From: Leifsonia sp. Root4
Lineage (GTDB): Bacteria; Actinomycetota; Actinomycetes; Actinomycetales; Microbacteriaceae
Direction of reading: 5' to 3'
DNA: 64,000 nt
Assembly: GCF_001425085.1 (NCBI RefSeq)
Contig: NZ_LMDN01000006.1
Span: 24,032-88,031 of the forward strand
Shown here: positions 47,994-58,358 of the stretch, piece after piece
How positions within the stretch are numbered: position 1 is the first letter of the stretch
How the letters are laid out: the number at the start of each line of letters is the position of its first letter
Notes under the pieces: model-generated
Told to the model about the DNA's origin: nothing
The model's database searches: none
Seen by the model: only the letters and a program-made list of their open reading frames with translations
Position numbers and translations under genes: made by a program

Positions 47994-48785
47994 TTACTCC
48001 AGCGTGAAGCCTGTGATCGTGGTCGGAACGGCCGGGGCGCCGTCGCCGGCGCCGCCCTCGACGCCGGCATCCGTGATCTGCTTCTTCAGCTCATCGAGCC
48101 CGCTCGTCACGTGGCCGAGAACGGTGTAGCCGCCCGCGGCGTCCGCGCCGATCGTGGTGTCGTCGTAGACGATGAAGAACTGGCTGCCCATGCTGTAGGC
48201 GTTGCCACCCGAGCGGGCCATGGCGATGGTGCCCGCCGGGTACAGGTTGTCTGCCGGTGCCGCCTCGATGGGGCCGTAGCTGTAGCCGGGGCCGCCCGTC
48301 CCGTCGCCGGACGGGTCGCCGCACTGCAGCACGAAGAAGCCGCCGTCGGTGAGGCGGTGGCAGCTGACGCCGTCGTAGAAGCCGCTCTCGGCGAGGCTGA
48401 CCGTCGATGCAACGGCCTGCGGTGCAGCCGCGCCGTCGAGCTCGACGCCGAGGGCGACGTCGTTGAGGGTGAGCGTTCCCGTCCACGTGCGCCCCTCGGC
48501 GAGCTCGGCCGGTGGCACATCGCCGATGTTCTGCCCGGCATCCGGGGTCGCCGTCGCGCTCGGCGTCGCCGAGGCGGATGGCGTCGGTGCCGGGGTGCCC
48601 GGTCCGCCGCTGAAGAAGAAGATCTGGGCCCCGACCGCGAGCACGAGGATGATCACGAGCGCGATGGCGGCGATCCAGTTGTCGCGGGCGCGTCGGCTGA
48701 TGCGACGTTCGTGCACGCTCTGGCGGGCCTGGTAGGCACGCAGGCGCGCCCGTGCTTCGCGTTCCTGCTTCGGGTTCGAGGCCAC
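47994..48785 (-). CDS. Membrane-anchored cyclophilin-type peptidyl-prolyl isomerase
   Basis: 263 residues from GTG 48785, with TAAGGAG upstream; the longer frame overlaps rarA. A basic N-terminus, one membrane segment (about 42-62, AAIALVIILVLAVGAQIFFF), a Pro/Thr/Ser linker and an external cyclophilin domain (about 90-263). Core motifs are SGFYDGVSCHRLTDGGFFVLQ and GNAYSMGSQFFIVYDD. It probably helps fold exported proteins. It faces rarA divergently. Confidence 0.93.
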   Translation of the reverse strand: MASNPKQEREARARLRAYQARQSVHERRISRRARDNWIAAIALVIILVLAVGAQIFFFSGGPGTPAPTPSASATPSATATPDAGQNIGDVPPAELAEGRTWTGTLTLNDVALGVELDGAAAPQAVASTVSLAESGFYDGVSCHRLTDGGFFVLQCGDPSGDGTGGPGYSYGPIEAAPADNLYPAGTIAMARSGGNAYSMGSQFFIVYDDTTIGADAAGGYTVLGHVTSGLDELKKQITDAGVEGGAGDGAPAVPTTITGFTLE

Positions 48786-48866
48786 ACTGCTCCTTAATGG
48801 TGATGCGATGGGATCAACAGTGAACTCTACGCAAGGCGTGTCTGCGGCGCCAAGTACGCTGGGTTC

Positions 48867-50216
48867 ATGGTGAATCAGGGTCTTGGTCTGCGCAGCGGTG
48901 CGACACCGCTTGCCGTTCGGATGAGGCCCCGTTCTCTCGACGAGGTCGCGGGCCAGAAGCACCTGCTCACGCCGGGCTCGCCGCTCGTCGCGCTGGCGAG
49001 CGACAAGACCGGGGAGAAGGGCTCGGTCTCCGTCATCCTCTGGGGCCCACCCGGCACGGGCAAGACGACCCTCGCCCAGGCGATCGCGCACTCATCCGGC
49101 CGCAACTTCGTCGAGCTCTCCGCCGTCAACGCCGGCGTGCGCGATGTGCGCCAGGTGATGGAGCAGGCGATGACCAATCGCGACCTCTACGGCACGTCGA
49201 CCGTGCTCTTCCTCGATGAGATCCACCGCTTCACGAAGGCGCAGCAGGACGCCCTGCTGCCCGGCGTCGAGAACGGCTGGGTGATCCTGGTCGCCGCGAC
49301 CACGGAGAACCCCTCCTTCTCCGTGATCTCCCCACTGCTCTCGCGCTCCCTGCTGCTCACACTCGAGCAGCTCAGCGACGACGACCTCGGTGTCGTGCTC
49401 GATCGCGCCGTCGAAGACTCTCGCGGCCTCGGCGGCCGCTTCGCGCTCGAGCCAGAGGCGAGGGCCGCGATCATCCGGCTGGCCTCCGGCGACGCGCGGC
49501 GCGCGCTCACCGCGCTGGAGGCGGCATCGGTTTCGGCGGCGACCGGCCTCGACCTCAGCGAGCCGGATGCCGACAAAGCCGTGATCACGACGGAACTCGT
49601 CGCGCTGGCCGTCGACCGCGCGCTGCTCCGCTACGACCGCAACGGCGACGAGCACTACGACGTGATCAGCGCATTCATCAAATCCGTTCGCGGCTCGGAC
49701 GTTGACGCAGCACTGCACTACCTGGCCCGCATGATCGAGGCGGGGGAGGACCCGCGCTTCATCGCGAGGCGCATCATCGTCTCGGCGTCAGAGGACATCG
49801 GTCTCGCCGACCCGCAGGCGCTCGTCGTCGCGATCGCCGCGGCAGATGCCGTGCAGTTCATCGGCATGCCAGAGGGGCGCATTCCGCTGGCGCAGGCCGT
49901 CGTGCACCTGGCGACGGCGCCCAAATCGAACGCGGCCTACCTCGGCATCGACGCGGCGATCGCCGATGTGCGGGCCGGTGACTTCGGCCGGGTGCCGAAA
50001 CACCTCCGTGACGGCCACTACCCGGGGGCAAAGCGCCTCGGCCACGGCAAGGGTTACGTCTACCCGCACGATGCCGCGGTCGGCGTCGTGCCCCAGCAGT
50101 ACCTGCCGGACGAGCTGCGTGGTCGGGAGTACTACCAGCCGAGCGAACACGGCAACGAGCGCGAGGTGTCGGCCCGGCTCGCCAAGATCCGCCGCATCGT
50201 CCGCGGGGAGCCGTGA
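48867..50216 (+). CDS. rarA: Replication-associated recombination ATPase RarA
   Basis: 449 residues. AAA+ protein of the MgsA/RarA/WRNIP1 family acting at stalled forks. Walker A is [19 protein letters not shown], Walker [21 protein letters not shown], and sensor [10 protein letters not shown]. The C-terminal tetramerisation region includes [20 protein letters not shown] and [20 protein letters not shown]. Length is normal. Confidence 0.95.
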   Translation: MVNQGLGLRSGATPLAVRMRPRSLDEVAGQKHLLTPGSPLVALASDKTGEKGSVSVILWGPPGTGKTTLAQAIAHSSGRNFVELSAVNAGVRDVRQVMEQAMTNRDLYGTSTVLFLDEIHRFTKAQQDALLPGVENGWVILVAATTENPSFSVISPLLSRSLLLTLEQLSDDDLGVVLDRAVEDSRGLGGRFALEPEARAAIIRLASGDARRALTALEAASVSAATGLDLSEPDADKAVITTELVALAVDRALLRYDRNGDEHYDVISAFIKSVRGSDVDAALHYLARMIEAGEDPRFIARRIIVSASEDIGLADPQALVVAIAAADAVQFIGMPEGRIPLAQAVVHLATAPKSNAAYLGIDAAIADVRAGDFGRVPKHLRDGHYPGAKRLGHGKGYVYPHDAAVGVVPQQYLPDELRGREYYQPSEHGNEREVSARLAKIRRIVRGEP

Positions 50217-50424
50217 GGCGTGCGCACCGCGCACTGCCCAGGCAACCGCTGTGTTAGGCTGTCTGAGGCCTAAAGCCTGACTTTTGCGTGCGGCTGCGCG
50301 AATCTCAGAGCTCAAGGGGCAGGAGCTGTAGCCGCTCAGTCCCCGTGGCTCACCCCTCTAACTTTGCCGTGGCACATCGTGCCCGCGGTATTTCATTGTT
50401 TGAGATTCATTTCGAAAGGAAACC
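50217..50424 (+). promoter_or_regulatory. rpsD promoter and leader
   Basis: 208 bp with no gene. A TAGGCT -10-like box lies at about 50256. The transcribed part would hold several short hairpins, such as CCGTGGCACATCGTGCCCGCGG (imperfect) near 50365 and a GC-rich stem around 50310. GAAAGGA precedes the GTG start. S4 regulates its own operons in some bacteria through leader RNA, but I cannot match this leader to a known structure. Confidence 0.4.
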
Positions 50425-51054
50425 GTGTCTACTAAGTCACGTACCCGCAGCAAGACCCGCCTCTCGCGCGCACTCGGCATCGCCCTCACCCCGAAGGCAG
50501 CCAAGTACCTCGAGAAGCGCCCATACGCTCCCGGTGAGCACGGCCGCACCAAGCGCAAGCAGGACAGCGACTACGCCGTTCGTCTGCGCGAGAAGCAGCG
50601 TCTGCGCGCCCAGTACGGCATCCGCGAGAAGCAGCTGAAGATTGCCTTCGAAGAGGCTCGTCGCACCAAGGGCCTGACCGGTGAGAACCTCGTCGAGATC
50701 CTCGAGACGCGTCTTGACGCTCTCGTGCTGCGTGCCGGCTTCGCCCGCACCACGGCTCAGGCTCGCCAGATGGTTGTGCACCGTCACATCCTCGTCGACG
50801 GCCAGCTCGTCGACCGTCCCTCCTTCCGCGTGAAGCCGGGACAGCAGATCCACGTCAAGGCACGCTCCGAGGGCACCGAGCCCTTCCAGGTTGCTGCCGC
50901 CGGCGGACACGTCGACGTTCTGCCGAAGACCCCGGCATACCTCGAGGTTGAGCTCGACAAGCTGCAGGCCCGCCTCGTGCGCCGCCCGAAGCGCGCCGAG
51001 GTCCCCGTGACCTGTGAAGTACAGCTCGTCGTGGAGTACTACGCGGCTCGCTAG
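50425..51054 (+). CDS. rpsD: 30S ribosomal protein S4
   Basis: 209 residues, GTG start with GAAAGGA upstream. Primary 16S rRNA binder that nucleates 30S assembly. S4 domain is at about 95-160 (ETRLDALVLRAGFARTTAQA, VVHRHILVDGQLVDRPSFRV); the N-terminus SRTRSKTRLSRALGIALTPK has no zinc-finger cysteines. It stands alone here, outside the alpha operon, as in other Micrococcales. Confidence 0.98.
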   Translation: MSTKSRTRSKTRLSRALGIALTPKAAKYLEKRPYAPGEHGRTKRKQDSDYAVRLREKQRLRAQYGIREKQLKIAFEEARRTKGLTGENLVEILETRLDALVLRAGFARTTAQARQMVVHRHILVDGQLVDRPSFRVKPGQQIHVKARSEGTEPFQVAAAGGHVDVLPKTPAYLEVELDKLQARLVRRPKRAEVPVTCEVQLVVEYYAAR

Positions 51055-51075
51055 TCACCAGTGAACTACGCTGGA

Positions 51076-51103
51076 GGGCGGATCATCTTCGGATGGTCCG
51101 CCC
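51076..51103 (+). terminator. Terminator after rpsD
   Basis: GGGCGGATCAT pairs with ATGGTCCGCCC (one G-T pair) around CTTCGG, 22 bases after the rpsD stop. Confidence 0.8.
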
Positions 51104-51172
51104 TTCGCGGTATATGCCCCTCGGGGAATGGCCCGCGCAGGAATGGGCTGCTCGTGGAATGGAAGGTGGACA

Positions 51173-51547
51173 ATGTCCCTCGGTGACATCGCAGGACTCA
51201 TCGCGGCCGGTGTATTCGCCGTGCTCGTCGGATTGCTGGCCATCCCGCTGATCAAGCTCGGCGGCGTGCTCGACCAGACACGCGACTCCATCCGCGAGAC
51301 CACGGACGGTGTGACGCCTCTCCTCGAGGAGACGGCGGTCACCCTGAAGGAGACGAACAAGCAGCTGGCGCGCATCGATGTCATCACCGCCAACGTCGCG
51401 GATGTCACGGGCAACGTCTCGGCTCTTGTCGCCCTCTTCGCCGCCACCGTCGGAGGCCCGCTGATCAAGCTGGCCGGATTCTCCGCCGGCGTGCGTGCCG
51501 CATTCCGGGCAGCACGCCCGGCCGCACGCGGAACCAGCCGGCGCTGA
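51173..51547 (+). CDS. DUF948-type membrane protein
   Basis: 124 residues from ATG 51173, which has GGAAGGTGG upstream; an in-frame ATG at 51128 is less likely. One membrane helix (about 5-27) is followed by a heptad-like helix (LGGVLDQTRDSIRETTDGVT) and a second hydrophobic stretch near 90. This resembles DUF948, a small family found upstream of alaS in actinobacteria. Function unknown. Confidence 0.8.
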   Translation: MSLGDIAGLIAAGVFAVLVGLLAIPLIKLGGVLDQTRDSIRETTDGVTPLLEETAVTLKETNKQLARIDVITANVADVTGNVSALVALFAATVGGPLIKLAGFSAGVRAAFRAARPAARGTSRR

Positions 51548-51595
51548 AGCACTACTGTTGTCAACGAACTCTCGGATCGCAAGGAGACTCTTCTC

Positions 51596-51793
51596 ATGAA
51601 AAACCTGCTGTGGCTGATTCTCGGAATCATCGGTGGCTTCGTCATCGCTCACGAGGTCAACAAGACCCAGGAAGGGCGCCGCTTCTTCACCGGCGTTGAC
51701 GCCAAGGCGCGCGAATTCGGGGCGGCCGTCGCCGACGGCTACCACCAGCGCGAGGCCGAGCTGCGCCAGGCCATCGACGAGGTGCTCGACTAA
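51596..51793 (+). CDS. Small membrane protein upstream of alaS
   Basis: 65 residues. A membrane helix (about 3-20, NLLWLILGIIGGFVIAHEV) is followed by an amphipathic helix. GGAG lies 8 bases before ATG 51596. It recurs between the DUF948 gene and alaS in related genomes. Possibly YtxH-like; role unknown. Confidence 0.8.
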   Translation: MKNLLWLILGIIGGFVIAHEVNKTQEGRRFFTGVDAKAREFGAAVADGYHQREAELRQAIDEVLD

Positions 51794-51859
51794 GCTCGAG
51801 CGACCATCGCACCATCAGGCGCCGGATCCGGCGCTTGTCCACTACGTACTACGGGACCC

Positions 51860-54529
51860 ATGCAGACTGCAGAAATTCGCCGCCGCTGGCTTGACTACTT
51901 CGGAGAGCGCGGTCACACCGTCGTGCCATCCGCCTCCCTGGTCAGCGACGACCCAACGCTCCTCTTCACCGTCGCCGGCATGGTTCCCTTCGTGCCGTAC
52001 CTGACCGGTCTCGTGCCTGCGCCGTTCTCGCGTGCGACCAGCGTGCAGAAGTGCATCCGCACCCTCGACATCGACGAGGTCGGCAAGACGCCGCGCCACG
52101 GCACCTTCTTCCAGATGAACGGCAACTTCTCGTTCGGCGACTACTTTAAAGAGGGCGCGATCAGCTACGCCTGGGAGCTGCTGACCAGCTCGGAGGCCGA
52201 CGGCGGCTACGGCTTCGCCGAGAAGGACCTCTGGGTCACCGTCTACAAGGACGACGACGAGGCCATCGAGATCTGGAAGCGTGTCGCCGGCCTGCCCGAC
52301 GAGCGCATCCAGCGCCTCGACAAGGACACCAACTACTGGCACACCGGCCAGTCCGGCCCGGCCGGACCCTGCTCGGAGATCTTCTTCGACCGCGGACCGG
52401 CGTACGGGCGCGACGGCGGCCCTGCCACGGATGACGACCGTTACGTCGAAATCTGGAACCTCGTGTTCATGCAGTACCTGATCGGCGACGTGCGCGGCAA
52501 GACCGAGTTCACGATCGTCAAGGAGCTGCCGAACAAGAACATCGACACCGGCATGGGGCTGGAGCGCGTCGCGTTCCTCAAGCAGGGCGTCGAGAACTTC
52601 TATGAGATCGACCAGGTCCGCCCGGTGCTCGACCGTGCAGCGGAGCTCTCCGGGCGCCGCTACGGCGCCGACCACGACGACGACGTGCGCATGCGCGTCA
52701 TCGCCGACCATGTGCGCTCCTCGCTGATGCTGATGAGCGACGGTGTGACGCCGTCCAATGAGGGCCGCGGCTACATCCTGCGACGCCTGATGCGGCGCAC
52801 CGTGCGTGCCATGCGCCTCCTCGGCGTCGACGCAGCCACCTTCCCCGAGCTGTTCGCCGCGTCACGCGACGCGATGAAGGATGCCTACCCCGAGGTGGAG
52901 CGCGATTACTCGCGCATCGCCCAGAGCGCCATCGGCGAGGAGGAGACATTCCTCCGCACCCTCGCGGCCGGCACCACCGTGCTCGACCTGGCCCTGAACA
53001 AGACGAAGGCAGCCTCATCGCCGCAGCTCGCCGGCGACGCCGCGTTCCTGCTGCACGATACCTACGGGTTCCCGATCGATCTGACGCTGGAGGTTGCGGA
53101 AGAAGCGGGCCTCACCGTCGACCGCGCCGCATTCGACGCCCTGATGGCCGAGCAGCGCTCCCGCGCCAAGGCCGACGCCAAGGCCAAGAAGACGCTCCTC
53201 GCCGACCTCTCCGTCTACGGCGAGTTCCGCGCGTTCGGTGAGACGGTGTTCACCGGCTACACCAACCTGCAGACCGAGTCCACGATCCTCGGGCTCATCG
53301 TCGGCGGTCACTCGGTCACCAAGTCCGTCGCCGGCGACATCGCAGAGGTGATCCTGGCCGAGACCGCGCTCTACGCCGAATCCGGTGGACAGGAGGCCGA
53401 CAGCGGCCTCATCGTCGGCCCCGGCTACGAGCTCGAGGTGCTCGACGTGCAGAAGCCCGTCAAGGGGCTCATCAGCCACAAGGTGCAGGTGCGCTTCGGC
53501 GAGGTCGGCGTCGGGGATGCCGCGACGAGCGTCGTCGACGCGGACAACCGCCGTGGTGCCCAGCAGGCACACTCCGGAACGCACATCATCCACGCAGCGC
53601 TCCGGCAGGTGCTCGGCCCGAACGCCCACCAGTCCGGCTCGTACAACAAGGCCGGCTACCTGCGCCTCGACTTCTCCTGGAACCAGGGGCTCTCGGCCGC
53701 CACGCGCAGCGAGATCGAGGAGATCTCCAACAACGCCATCCGCGACAACCTCGAGGTCGTCACCCGGGAGATGGCGCTGGACGAGGCCCGCGAGCTCGGT
53801 GCCATGGCGCTGTTCGGCGAGAAGTACGGCGATCGCGTGCGCATGGTCGACATCGGTGGCCCGTGGTCGCGCGAGCTCTGCGCGGGAACCCACGTCGCCT
53901 CCAGCGCCGAGATCGGCATGATCAACCTCATCAGCGAGTCCTCCGTCGGTTCGACGAACCGCCGCGTCGAGTCTCTCGTCGGCATCGAGGCGTTCCGCGA
54001 CCTGGCGGCCGAGCGTGCGCTCGTCACGCAGCTGACCAGCTCGCTCAAGACGCCGCGCGAACAGCTTCCGGAGAAGGTGTCCGAGCTCGTCGCCAACCTC
54101 AAGGCCGCTGAGAAGAAGATCGCGGCCTTCGAGGCGAAGGCGCTCGGCGACAAGGTCCCAGCGCTGCTGGAGAAGGCGACGCTCGACGGCGGGCTCACGC
54201 TCATCGCCGAGAACCTCGGCACGCTGGCATCCGCCGACGATGTTCGCACCCTGGTCAACGCCGTGCGCGAGCGCCTCGGCAACGAGGCAGCGGTGGTCGC
54301 ACTGGCCGCCGAGGCGGGCGGCAAGGCCGTCGCCATCGTGGCGAGCAACCCCGCTGCGCGCGAGCGCGGCATCAAGGCCGGCGTTCTGGCCCGCGAGATG
54401 GCGGGAATCCTCGGCGGCGGCGGCGGCGGAAAAGACGATCTCGCGCAGGGCGGCGGACCCGATGTGAGCGCGATCCCGCGCGCACTGGATGCCGTGCGCG
54501 GCACGGTCGCCGCAGCGGCACGGGCATAG
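51860..54529 (+). CDS. alaS: Alanyl-tRNA synthetase
   Basis: 889 residues. Class II core opens with TAEIRRRWLDYFGERGHTVV; the KCIRTLDIDEVGKTPRHGTF and GMGLERVAFLKQGVENFYEI motifs are present. The editing domain has its zinc site in HSGTHIIHAAL and ELCAGTHVASSAEIG. A C-terminal DHHA1/oligomerisation domain ends with the Gly-rich GILGGGGGGKDDLAQGGG. ruvX follows with one base overlap (TAGTG). Confidence 0.98.
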   Translation: MQTAEIRRRWLDYFGERGHTVVPSASLVSDDPTLLFTVAGMVPFVPYLTGLVPAPFSRATSVQKCIRTLDIDEVGKTPRHGTFFQMNGNFSFGDYFKEGAISYAWELLTSSEADGGYGFAEKDLWVTVYKDDDEAIEIWKRVAGLPDERIQRLDKDTNYWHTGQSGPAGPCSEIFFDRGPAYGRDGGPATDDDRYVEIWNLVFMQYLIGDVRGKTEFTIVKELPNKNIDTGMGLERVAFLKQGVENFYEIDQVRPVLDRAAELSGRRYGADHDDDVRMRVIADHVRSSLMLMSDGVTPSNEGRGYILRRLMRRTVRAMRLLGVDAATFPELFAASRDAMKDAYPEVERDYSRIAQSAIGEEETFLRTLAAGTTVLDLALNKTKAASSPQLAGDAAFLLHDTYGFPIDLTLEVAEEAGLTVDRAAFDALMAEQRSRAKADAKAKKTLLADLSVYGEFRAFGETVFTGYTNLQTESTILGLIVGGHSVTKSVAGDIAEVILAETALYAESGGQEADSGLIVGPGYELEVLDVQKPVKGLISHKVQVRFGEVGVGDAATSVVDADNRRGAQQAHSGTHIIHAALRQVLGPNAHQSGSYNKAGYLRLDFSWNQGLSAATRSEIEEISNNAIRDNLEVVTREMALDEARELGAMALFGEKYGDRVRMVDIGGPWSRELCAGTHVASSAEIGMINLISESSVGSTNRRVESLVGIEAFRDLAAERALVTQLTSSLKTPREQLPEKVSELVANLKAAEKKIAAFEAKALGDKVPALLEKATLDGGLTLIAENLGTLASADDVRTLVNAVRERLGNEAAVVALAAEAGGKAVAIVASNPAARERGIKAGVLAREMAGILGGGGGGKDDLAQGGGPDVSAIPRALDAVRGTVAAAARA

Positions 54530-55014
54530 TGCGGTCGGGGGTGCGGCTCGGCGTCGACGTCGGCAAGGCGCGCGTCGGGCTGTCCCGCTCCGATCTGCAC
54601 GGCATGCTGGCAACGCCGATCGAAACGGTTCCACGCACCCTGCCGGAGGGCGAGATCACTCAAAGTTCCGACGTTCTTCGCATAGCGGAGGTGCAGCGGG
54701 AGCTCGACGCGATCGAGGTCGTCGTCGGGCTGCCGCTCGCGCTTTCCGGAGCAGAGACGGCATCCACGGCGGATGCCAGGCACTTCGCGACCGCGCTGCA
54801 GCAGGCCATCGCCGTGCCGGTCCGCCTGGTCGACGAACGGCTCTCGACCGTGTCAGCGCAGTCGGCGCTCCGCTCATCGGGCAAGAAGGCGAAGTCCCAC
54901 CGTCCGGTGATCGATCAGGTGGCCGCGGTTATCATTTTGCAGCACGCTCTCGACTCCGAGCGTGGAACGGGCACTCCGCCCGGAACGACTCTCAGCCCGA
55001 ACGAAGGACTCTGA
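54529..55014 (+). CDS. ruvX: Putative pre-16S rRNA nuclease / Holliday junction resolvase RuvX
   Basis: 161 residues, GTG start overlapping alaS by one base. RNase H-like fold: the N-terminal Asp in RLGVDVGKARVGLSRSD, Glu-containing ELDAIEVVVGLPLALSG, and Asp in RPVIDQVAAVIILQHALD. YqgF in E. coli matures 16S rRNA 5' ends. alaS-ruvX-mltG order is conserved in actinobacteria. Confidence 0.93.
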   Translation: MRSGVRLGVDVGKARVGLSRSDLHGMLATPIETVPRTLPEGEITQSSDVLRIAEVQRELDAIEVVVGLPLALSGAETASTADARHFATALQQAIAVPVRLVDERLSTVSAQSALRSSGKKAKSHRPVIDQVAAVIILQHALDSERGTGTPPGTTLSPNEGL

Positions 55015-55016
55015 CA

Positions 55017-56270
55017 GTGTCACAGCTGCAGCCGGACACCCCCGACGATGCGGGTGCCCAGAAGGACGGCACACCCGCGGAGGTCACGGCGCCTGCGGCG
55101 ACGGATGCACGCCCGTCGTTCGACGAGCTCTTCACCGCTCCGGCGCCGACCCAGCCGGAACTGGCCGAGAGCCTGCGCCCCCGGGCATCGAGCAGGAAGC
55201 GGAAGCGCGGCAAGGGCGGCATCGGCTGCCTGATCGTGCTCGTCGTCCTGGCCGGCATCGCCACGGCCGGCTACTTCCTGTTGCAGGGACCGATCCAGCA
55301 GCTGATCTCCGCGGCATCCGGGCCGGAGGACTACGAGGGCAGCGGCACCGGCGAGGTGACCGTGATGATCCACGAGGGTGACATCGGCTCCGATGTCGCG
55401 ACGACGCTGCACGAGAGCGGCGTCACCAAGAGTTTCGATGCCTTCTACGATCTGCTCCTGGCACAGAGCACGCCGCCCGTGTTCCAACCCGGCGCATACA
55501 TGCTCGCCAAGGAGATGAGCGCCCAGGCCGCGCTCGACGCACTGGAGAATCCAGAGAACTGGCTCCAACAGACCGTGGTCGTGCCGGAGGGCACCGTCGC
55601 GGCCGATGTGTTGCAGTTGATCTCGGAGGGAACAGAGATCCCGCTGGCCGATCTGCAGACGGCTGCGGCGGATGTCGCCTCCTTCGGGCTCCCGGCCGAG
55701 GCCACCAGCCTCGAGGGCTTCCTGTTCCCCGCGACCTACACCTTCACCCCGGGCCTCAGCGCGCACGATGCGCTCGCGACGCTCGTCGAGCGGCAGTTCC
55801 AGGCGCTGGACGCGGCCGGCGTCGCTCCGGAAGACCGCTGGAGCACCATCGTGCTCGCCTCCCTGGTCCAGAAAGAGGCCGGCCTGCGCGAGGACTACTA
55901 CAAGGTCTCCCGGGTCTTCCTCAACCGTCTGGACCCCGCACTCTGGGAGAGCGGGCTGCTGCAGTCCGACGCGACAGTCGCATACGGCACAGGCAACACC
56001 CACAGGGTGTCGACGAGCGACGCCGAGCGCGAGGACGCGAGCAACCCGTACAACACCTACGTGCACCCCGGAATGCTCATCGCCCCGATCTCCAACCCGG
56101 GTGACCTGGCCATCGACGCCGCGCTGCACCCGGCCGATGGTCCATGGCTGTTCTTCGTGACCTGGAACCTCGACACCGGGGAGACGATCTTTTCGGCGAC
56201 CGTCGAGGAGCACGAGGCCGCAGTCGACAAGTGGCTGGCCTGGATGGACGAGCACCCGGAGTACCAGTGA
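55017..56270 (+). CDS. mltG: Endolytic transglycosylase MltG
   Basis: 417 residues from GTG 55017, 2 bp after ruvX. A cytosolic N-terminus of about 70 residues, one membrane helix (about 76-97, GCLIVLVVLAGIATAGYFLL), then the LysM-like and YceG domains. Catalytic Glu is in ASLVQKEAGLREDYYKVSRV; LQSDATVAYGTG and NPYNTYVHPGMLIAPISNPG are family hallmarks. It trims nascent peptidoglycan strands. aroE starts 4 bp before the stop. Confidence 0.95.
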   Translation: MSQLQPDTPDDAGAQKDGTPAEVTAPAATDARPSFDELFTAPAPTQPELAESLRPRASSRKRKRGKGGIGCLIVLVVLAGIATAGYFLLQGPIQQLISAASGPEDYEGSGTGEVTVMIHEGDIGSDVATTLHESGVTKSFDAFYDLLLAQSTPPVFQPGAYMLAKEMSAQAALDALENPENWLQQTVVVPEGTVAADVLQLISEGTEIPLADLQTAAADVASFGLPAEATSLEGFLFPATYTFTPGLSAHDALATLVERQFQALDAAGVAPEDRWSTIVLASLVQKEAGLREDYYKVSRVFLNRLDPALWESGLLQSDATVAYGTGNTHRVSTSDAEREDASNPYNTYVHPGMLIAPISNPGDLAIDAALHPADGPWLFFVTWNLDTGETIFSATVEEHEAAVDKWLAWMDEHPEYQ

Positions 56271-57142
56271 CAACGCGCCTGGCCGTCCTGGGCTCGCCGA
56301 TCGCGCACTCGCAGTCGCCGGCGATCCACAGCGCAGCCTATGCGGCGCTCGGTCTCGATTGGGAGTACGGGCGATTCGAGCTCGCCGCCGACGGTCTCGC
56401 CTCGTTCCTCGCCGGCCGCGACCAGGAGTGGCGCGGATTCTCGCTCACCATGCCGTTGAAATTCGAGGCACTGGCCCTGGCCCACGATGTCGACGCGACG
56501 GCCCGGATCACCGGCGCCGTCAACACTCTGCTGTTCAGCGGAGCCGGTGCAGACAGGCGGCTGCACGGCTTCAACACCGACGTCGCCGGCCTGGTCGACT
56601 CGCTCGCCGACGCCGGCATCACGATGGCGCGCTCCGTGCTCATCGTCGGTGGGGGAGCGACGGCCGGATCCGCGATCATGGCGGCGGCCGAGCTCGGCGC
56701 TGTCGGCGTCGTCGTCGCCGTGCGCAGACCGGAGTCCGCAGACGGCCTGCGCGAGCTGGCGCGAGCTGCGGGCCTCGCGCTGCGCGTCGTCGCACTCGCG
56801 GATGCCGTGGCTGCGGCATCCGAGGTCGAACTCGTCATCAGCACGCTGCCGGGTGGCGCAGACGCCGGCCTGCGCTTCGACACGGACTTCATGCTGCGCA
56901 CACCGCTCTACGACGTCGCATATTCGCCGTGGCCGAGCCCGCTCGGTGCGGCATGGCAGCAGACGGGTGGACGGGTGATCTCCGGCATCGGCATGCTGCT
57001 GCACCAGGCCCTCGTTCAGGTGCGCATCTTCGTCACCGGTGATCCATTCGCCGAGCTTCCGAACGAGCAGGCGGTCTTCGCCGCGATGAGCGCGGCGGTG
57101 CCGATGGCGAGCGCAGCGCACTCCGACCCTGTGGAAAGATAG
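56267..57142 (+). CDS. aroE: Shikimate dehydrogenase
   Basis: 291 residues from GTG 56267, overlapping mltG by 4 bp; a longer frame over mltG is not used. Reduces 3-dehydroshikimate with NADPH. Substrate-site residues: [19 protein letters not shown], the Lys of [13 protein letters not shown] (usual NVTIPHK replaced by a diverged SLTMPLK), and FNTDVAGL with the catalytic Asp. The nucleotide loop is [11 protein letters not shown], less like the standard GAGGA(S/A). It is a divergent AroE typical of Micrococcales. Confidence 0.92.
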   Translation: MTTRLAVLGSPIAHSQSPAIHSAAYAALGLDWEYGRFELAADGLASFLAGRDQEWRGFSLTMPLKFEALALAHDVDATARITGAVNTLLFSGAGADRRLHGFNTDVAGLVDSLADAGITMARSVLIVGGGATAGSAIMAAAELGAVGVVVAVRRPESADGLRELARAAGLALRVVALADAVAAASEVELVISTLPGGADAGLRFDTDFMLRTPLYDVAYSPWPSPLGAAWQQTGGRVISGIGMLLHQALVQVRIFVTGDPFAELPNEQAVFAAMSAAVPMASAAHSDPVER

Positions 57143-57147
57143 AGAAC

Positions 57148-58356
57148 ATGCTGCGTTGGCTCACCGCCGGGGAATCCCACGGCCCAGAACTCATTGCCGT
57201 GATCGAAGGGCTCCCCGCGGGCGTCCCGGTCGCGTTGGACGACATCCGTGCCGATCTGGCACGCCGCAAGCTCGGCTACGGCCGCGGCGCCAGGATGAAG
57301 TTCGAACAGGACGAGCTGAACATCTCCGGCGGCGTTCGCCACGGCCTCAGCCTCGGCAGCCCTGTCGCGCTGCGCATCGGCAACTCCGAGTGGCCGAAGT
57401 GGAAAGACGTGATGAGCGCCGAGCCCATCGACGAGTCCAAGCTCGGCCGCGGCCGCGGTGCCGCGCTGACCAGGCCGCGGCCCGGCCACGCCGACCTCGT
57501 CGGCATGCAGAAGTACGACTTCGACGAGGCCCGCCCCGTCCTCGAGCGCGCCAGCGCCCGTGAGACCGCCGCCCGCGTCGCACTGGGCGCCGTCGCGCGC
57601 TCCTTCCTCTCCGAACTCGGCATCCGCCTGGTCAGCCACACCCTCTCCATCGGTCCGGTGCGCGTGCCGGAGGGCAGCACGCTGCCGACACCGGATGACG
57701 TCGACACCCTCGACGCCGACCCGCTCCGCTGTTTCGACGAGGCCACGAGTGCACTCATGGTCGCGGAGGTCGATGACGCCCACAAGGAGGGCGACACCCT
57801 CGGTGGTGTCGTGGAGGTGCTCGCGTACGGGGTTCCGCCCGGACTCGGTTCCTACGTGCACGGCGACCGCCGCCTCGACGCGCAGCTCTCGAGCGCGCTG
57901 ATGGGCATCCAGGCCATCAAGGGCGTCGAGGTCGGCGACGGCTTCCTCACCACCACCCGCCGGGGCTCAGCGGCCCACGACGAGCTCTTCGTCGACGGCG
58001 AGGAGATCCAGCGCGCCAGCGACAAGGCCGGCGGCATCGAGGGCGGCATGAGCACGGGAACGCTGCTCCGCGTGCGCGCGGGCATGAAGCCGATCGCTAC
58101 CGTGCCGCACTCGCTGCGCACGGTCGACGTCGCCACGGGCGAGGCCGCCGTCGCGCACCACCAGCGTTCGGACGTCTGTGCCGTGCCGGCAGCCGGTGTC
58201 GTCGCCGAGGCCATGGTCGCACTGACCCTGGCGAACGCGATGCTCGAGAAGTTCGGCGGCGACTCCATCGGCGAGACCCGCCGGAACCTCCGCGGCTACC
58301 TCGACGCGATCCCGAGCCGCCTGGCCACGGGCAGCACCAGCCGCCCGTTCTCCTGA
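57148..58356 (+). CDS. aroC: Chorismate synthase
   Basis: 402 residues. Reduced-FMN enzyme making chorismate from EPSP. N-terminal [20 protein letters not shown] and the three family signatures [28 protein letters not shown] and [16 protein letters not shown] are present. 5 bp after aroE and 2 bp before aroK. Confidence 0.98.
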   Translation: MLRWLTAGESHGPELIAVIEGLPAGVPVALDDIRADLARRKLGYGRGARMKFEQDELNISGGVRHGLSLGSPVALRIGNSEWPKWKDVMSAEPIDESKLGRGRGAALTRPRPGHADLVGMQKYDFDEARPVLERASARETAARVALGAVARSFLSELGIRLVSHTLSIGPVRVPEGSTLPTPDDVDTLDADPLRCFDEATSALMVAEVDDAHKEGDTLGGVVEVLAYGVPPGLGSYVHGDRRLDAQLSSALMGIQAIKGVEVGDGFLTTTRRGSAAHDELFVDGEEIQRASDKAGGIEGGMSTGTLLRVRAGMKPIATVPHSLRTVDVATGEAAVAHHQRSDVCAVPAAGVVAEAMVALTLANAMLEKFGGDSIGETRRNLRGYLDAIPSRLATGSTSRPFS

Positions 58357-58358
58357 AC

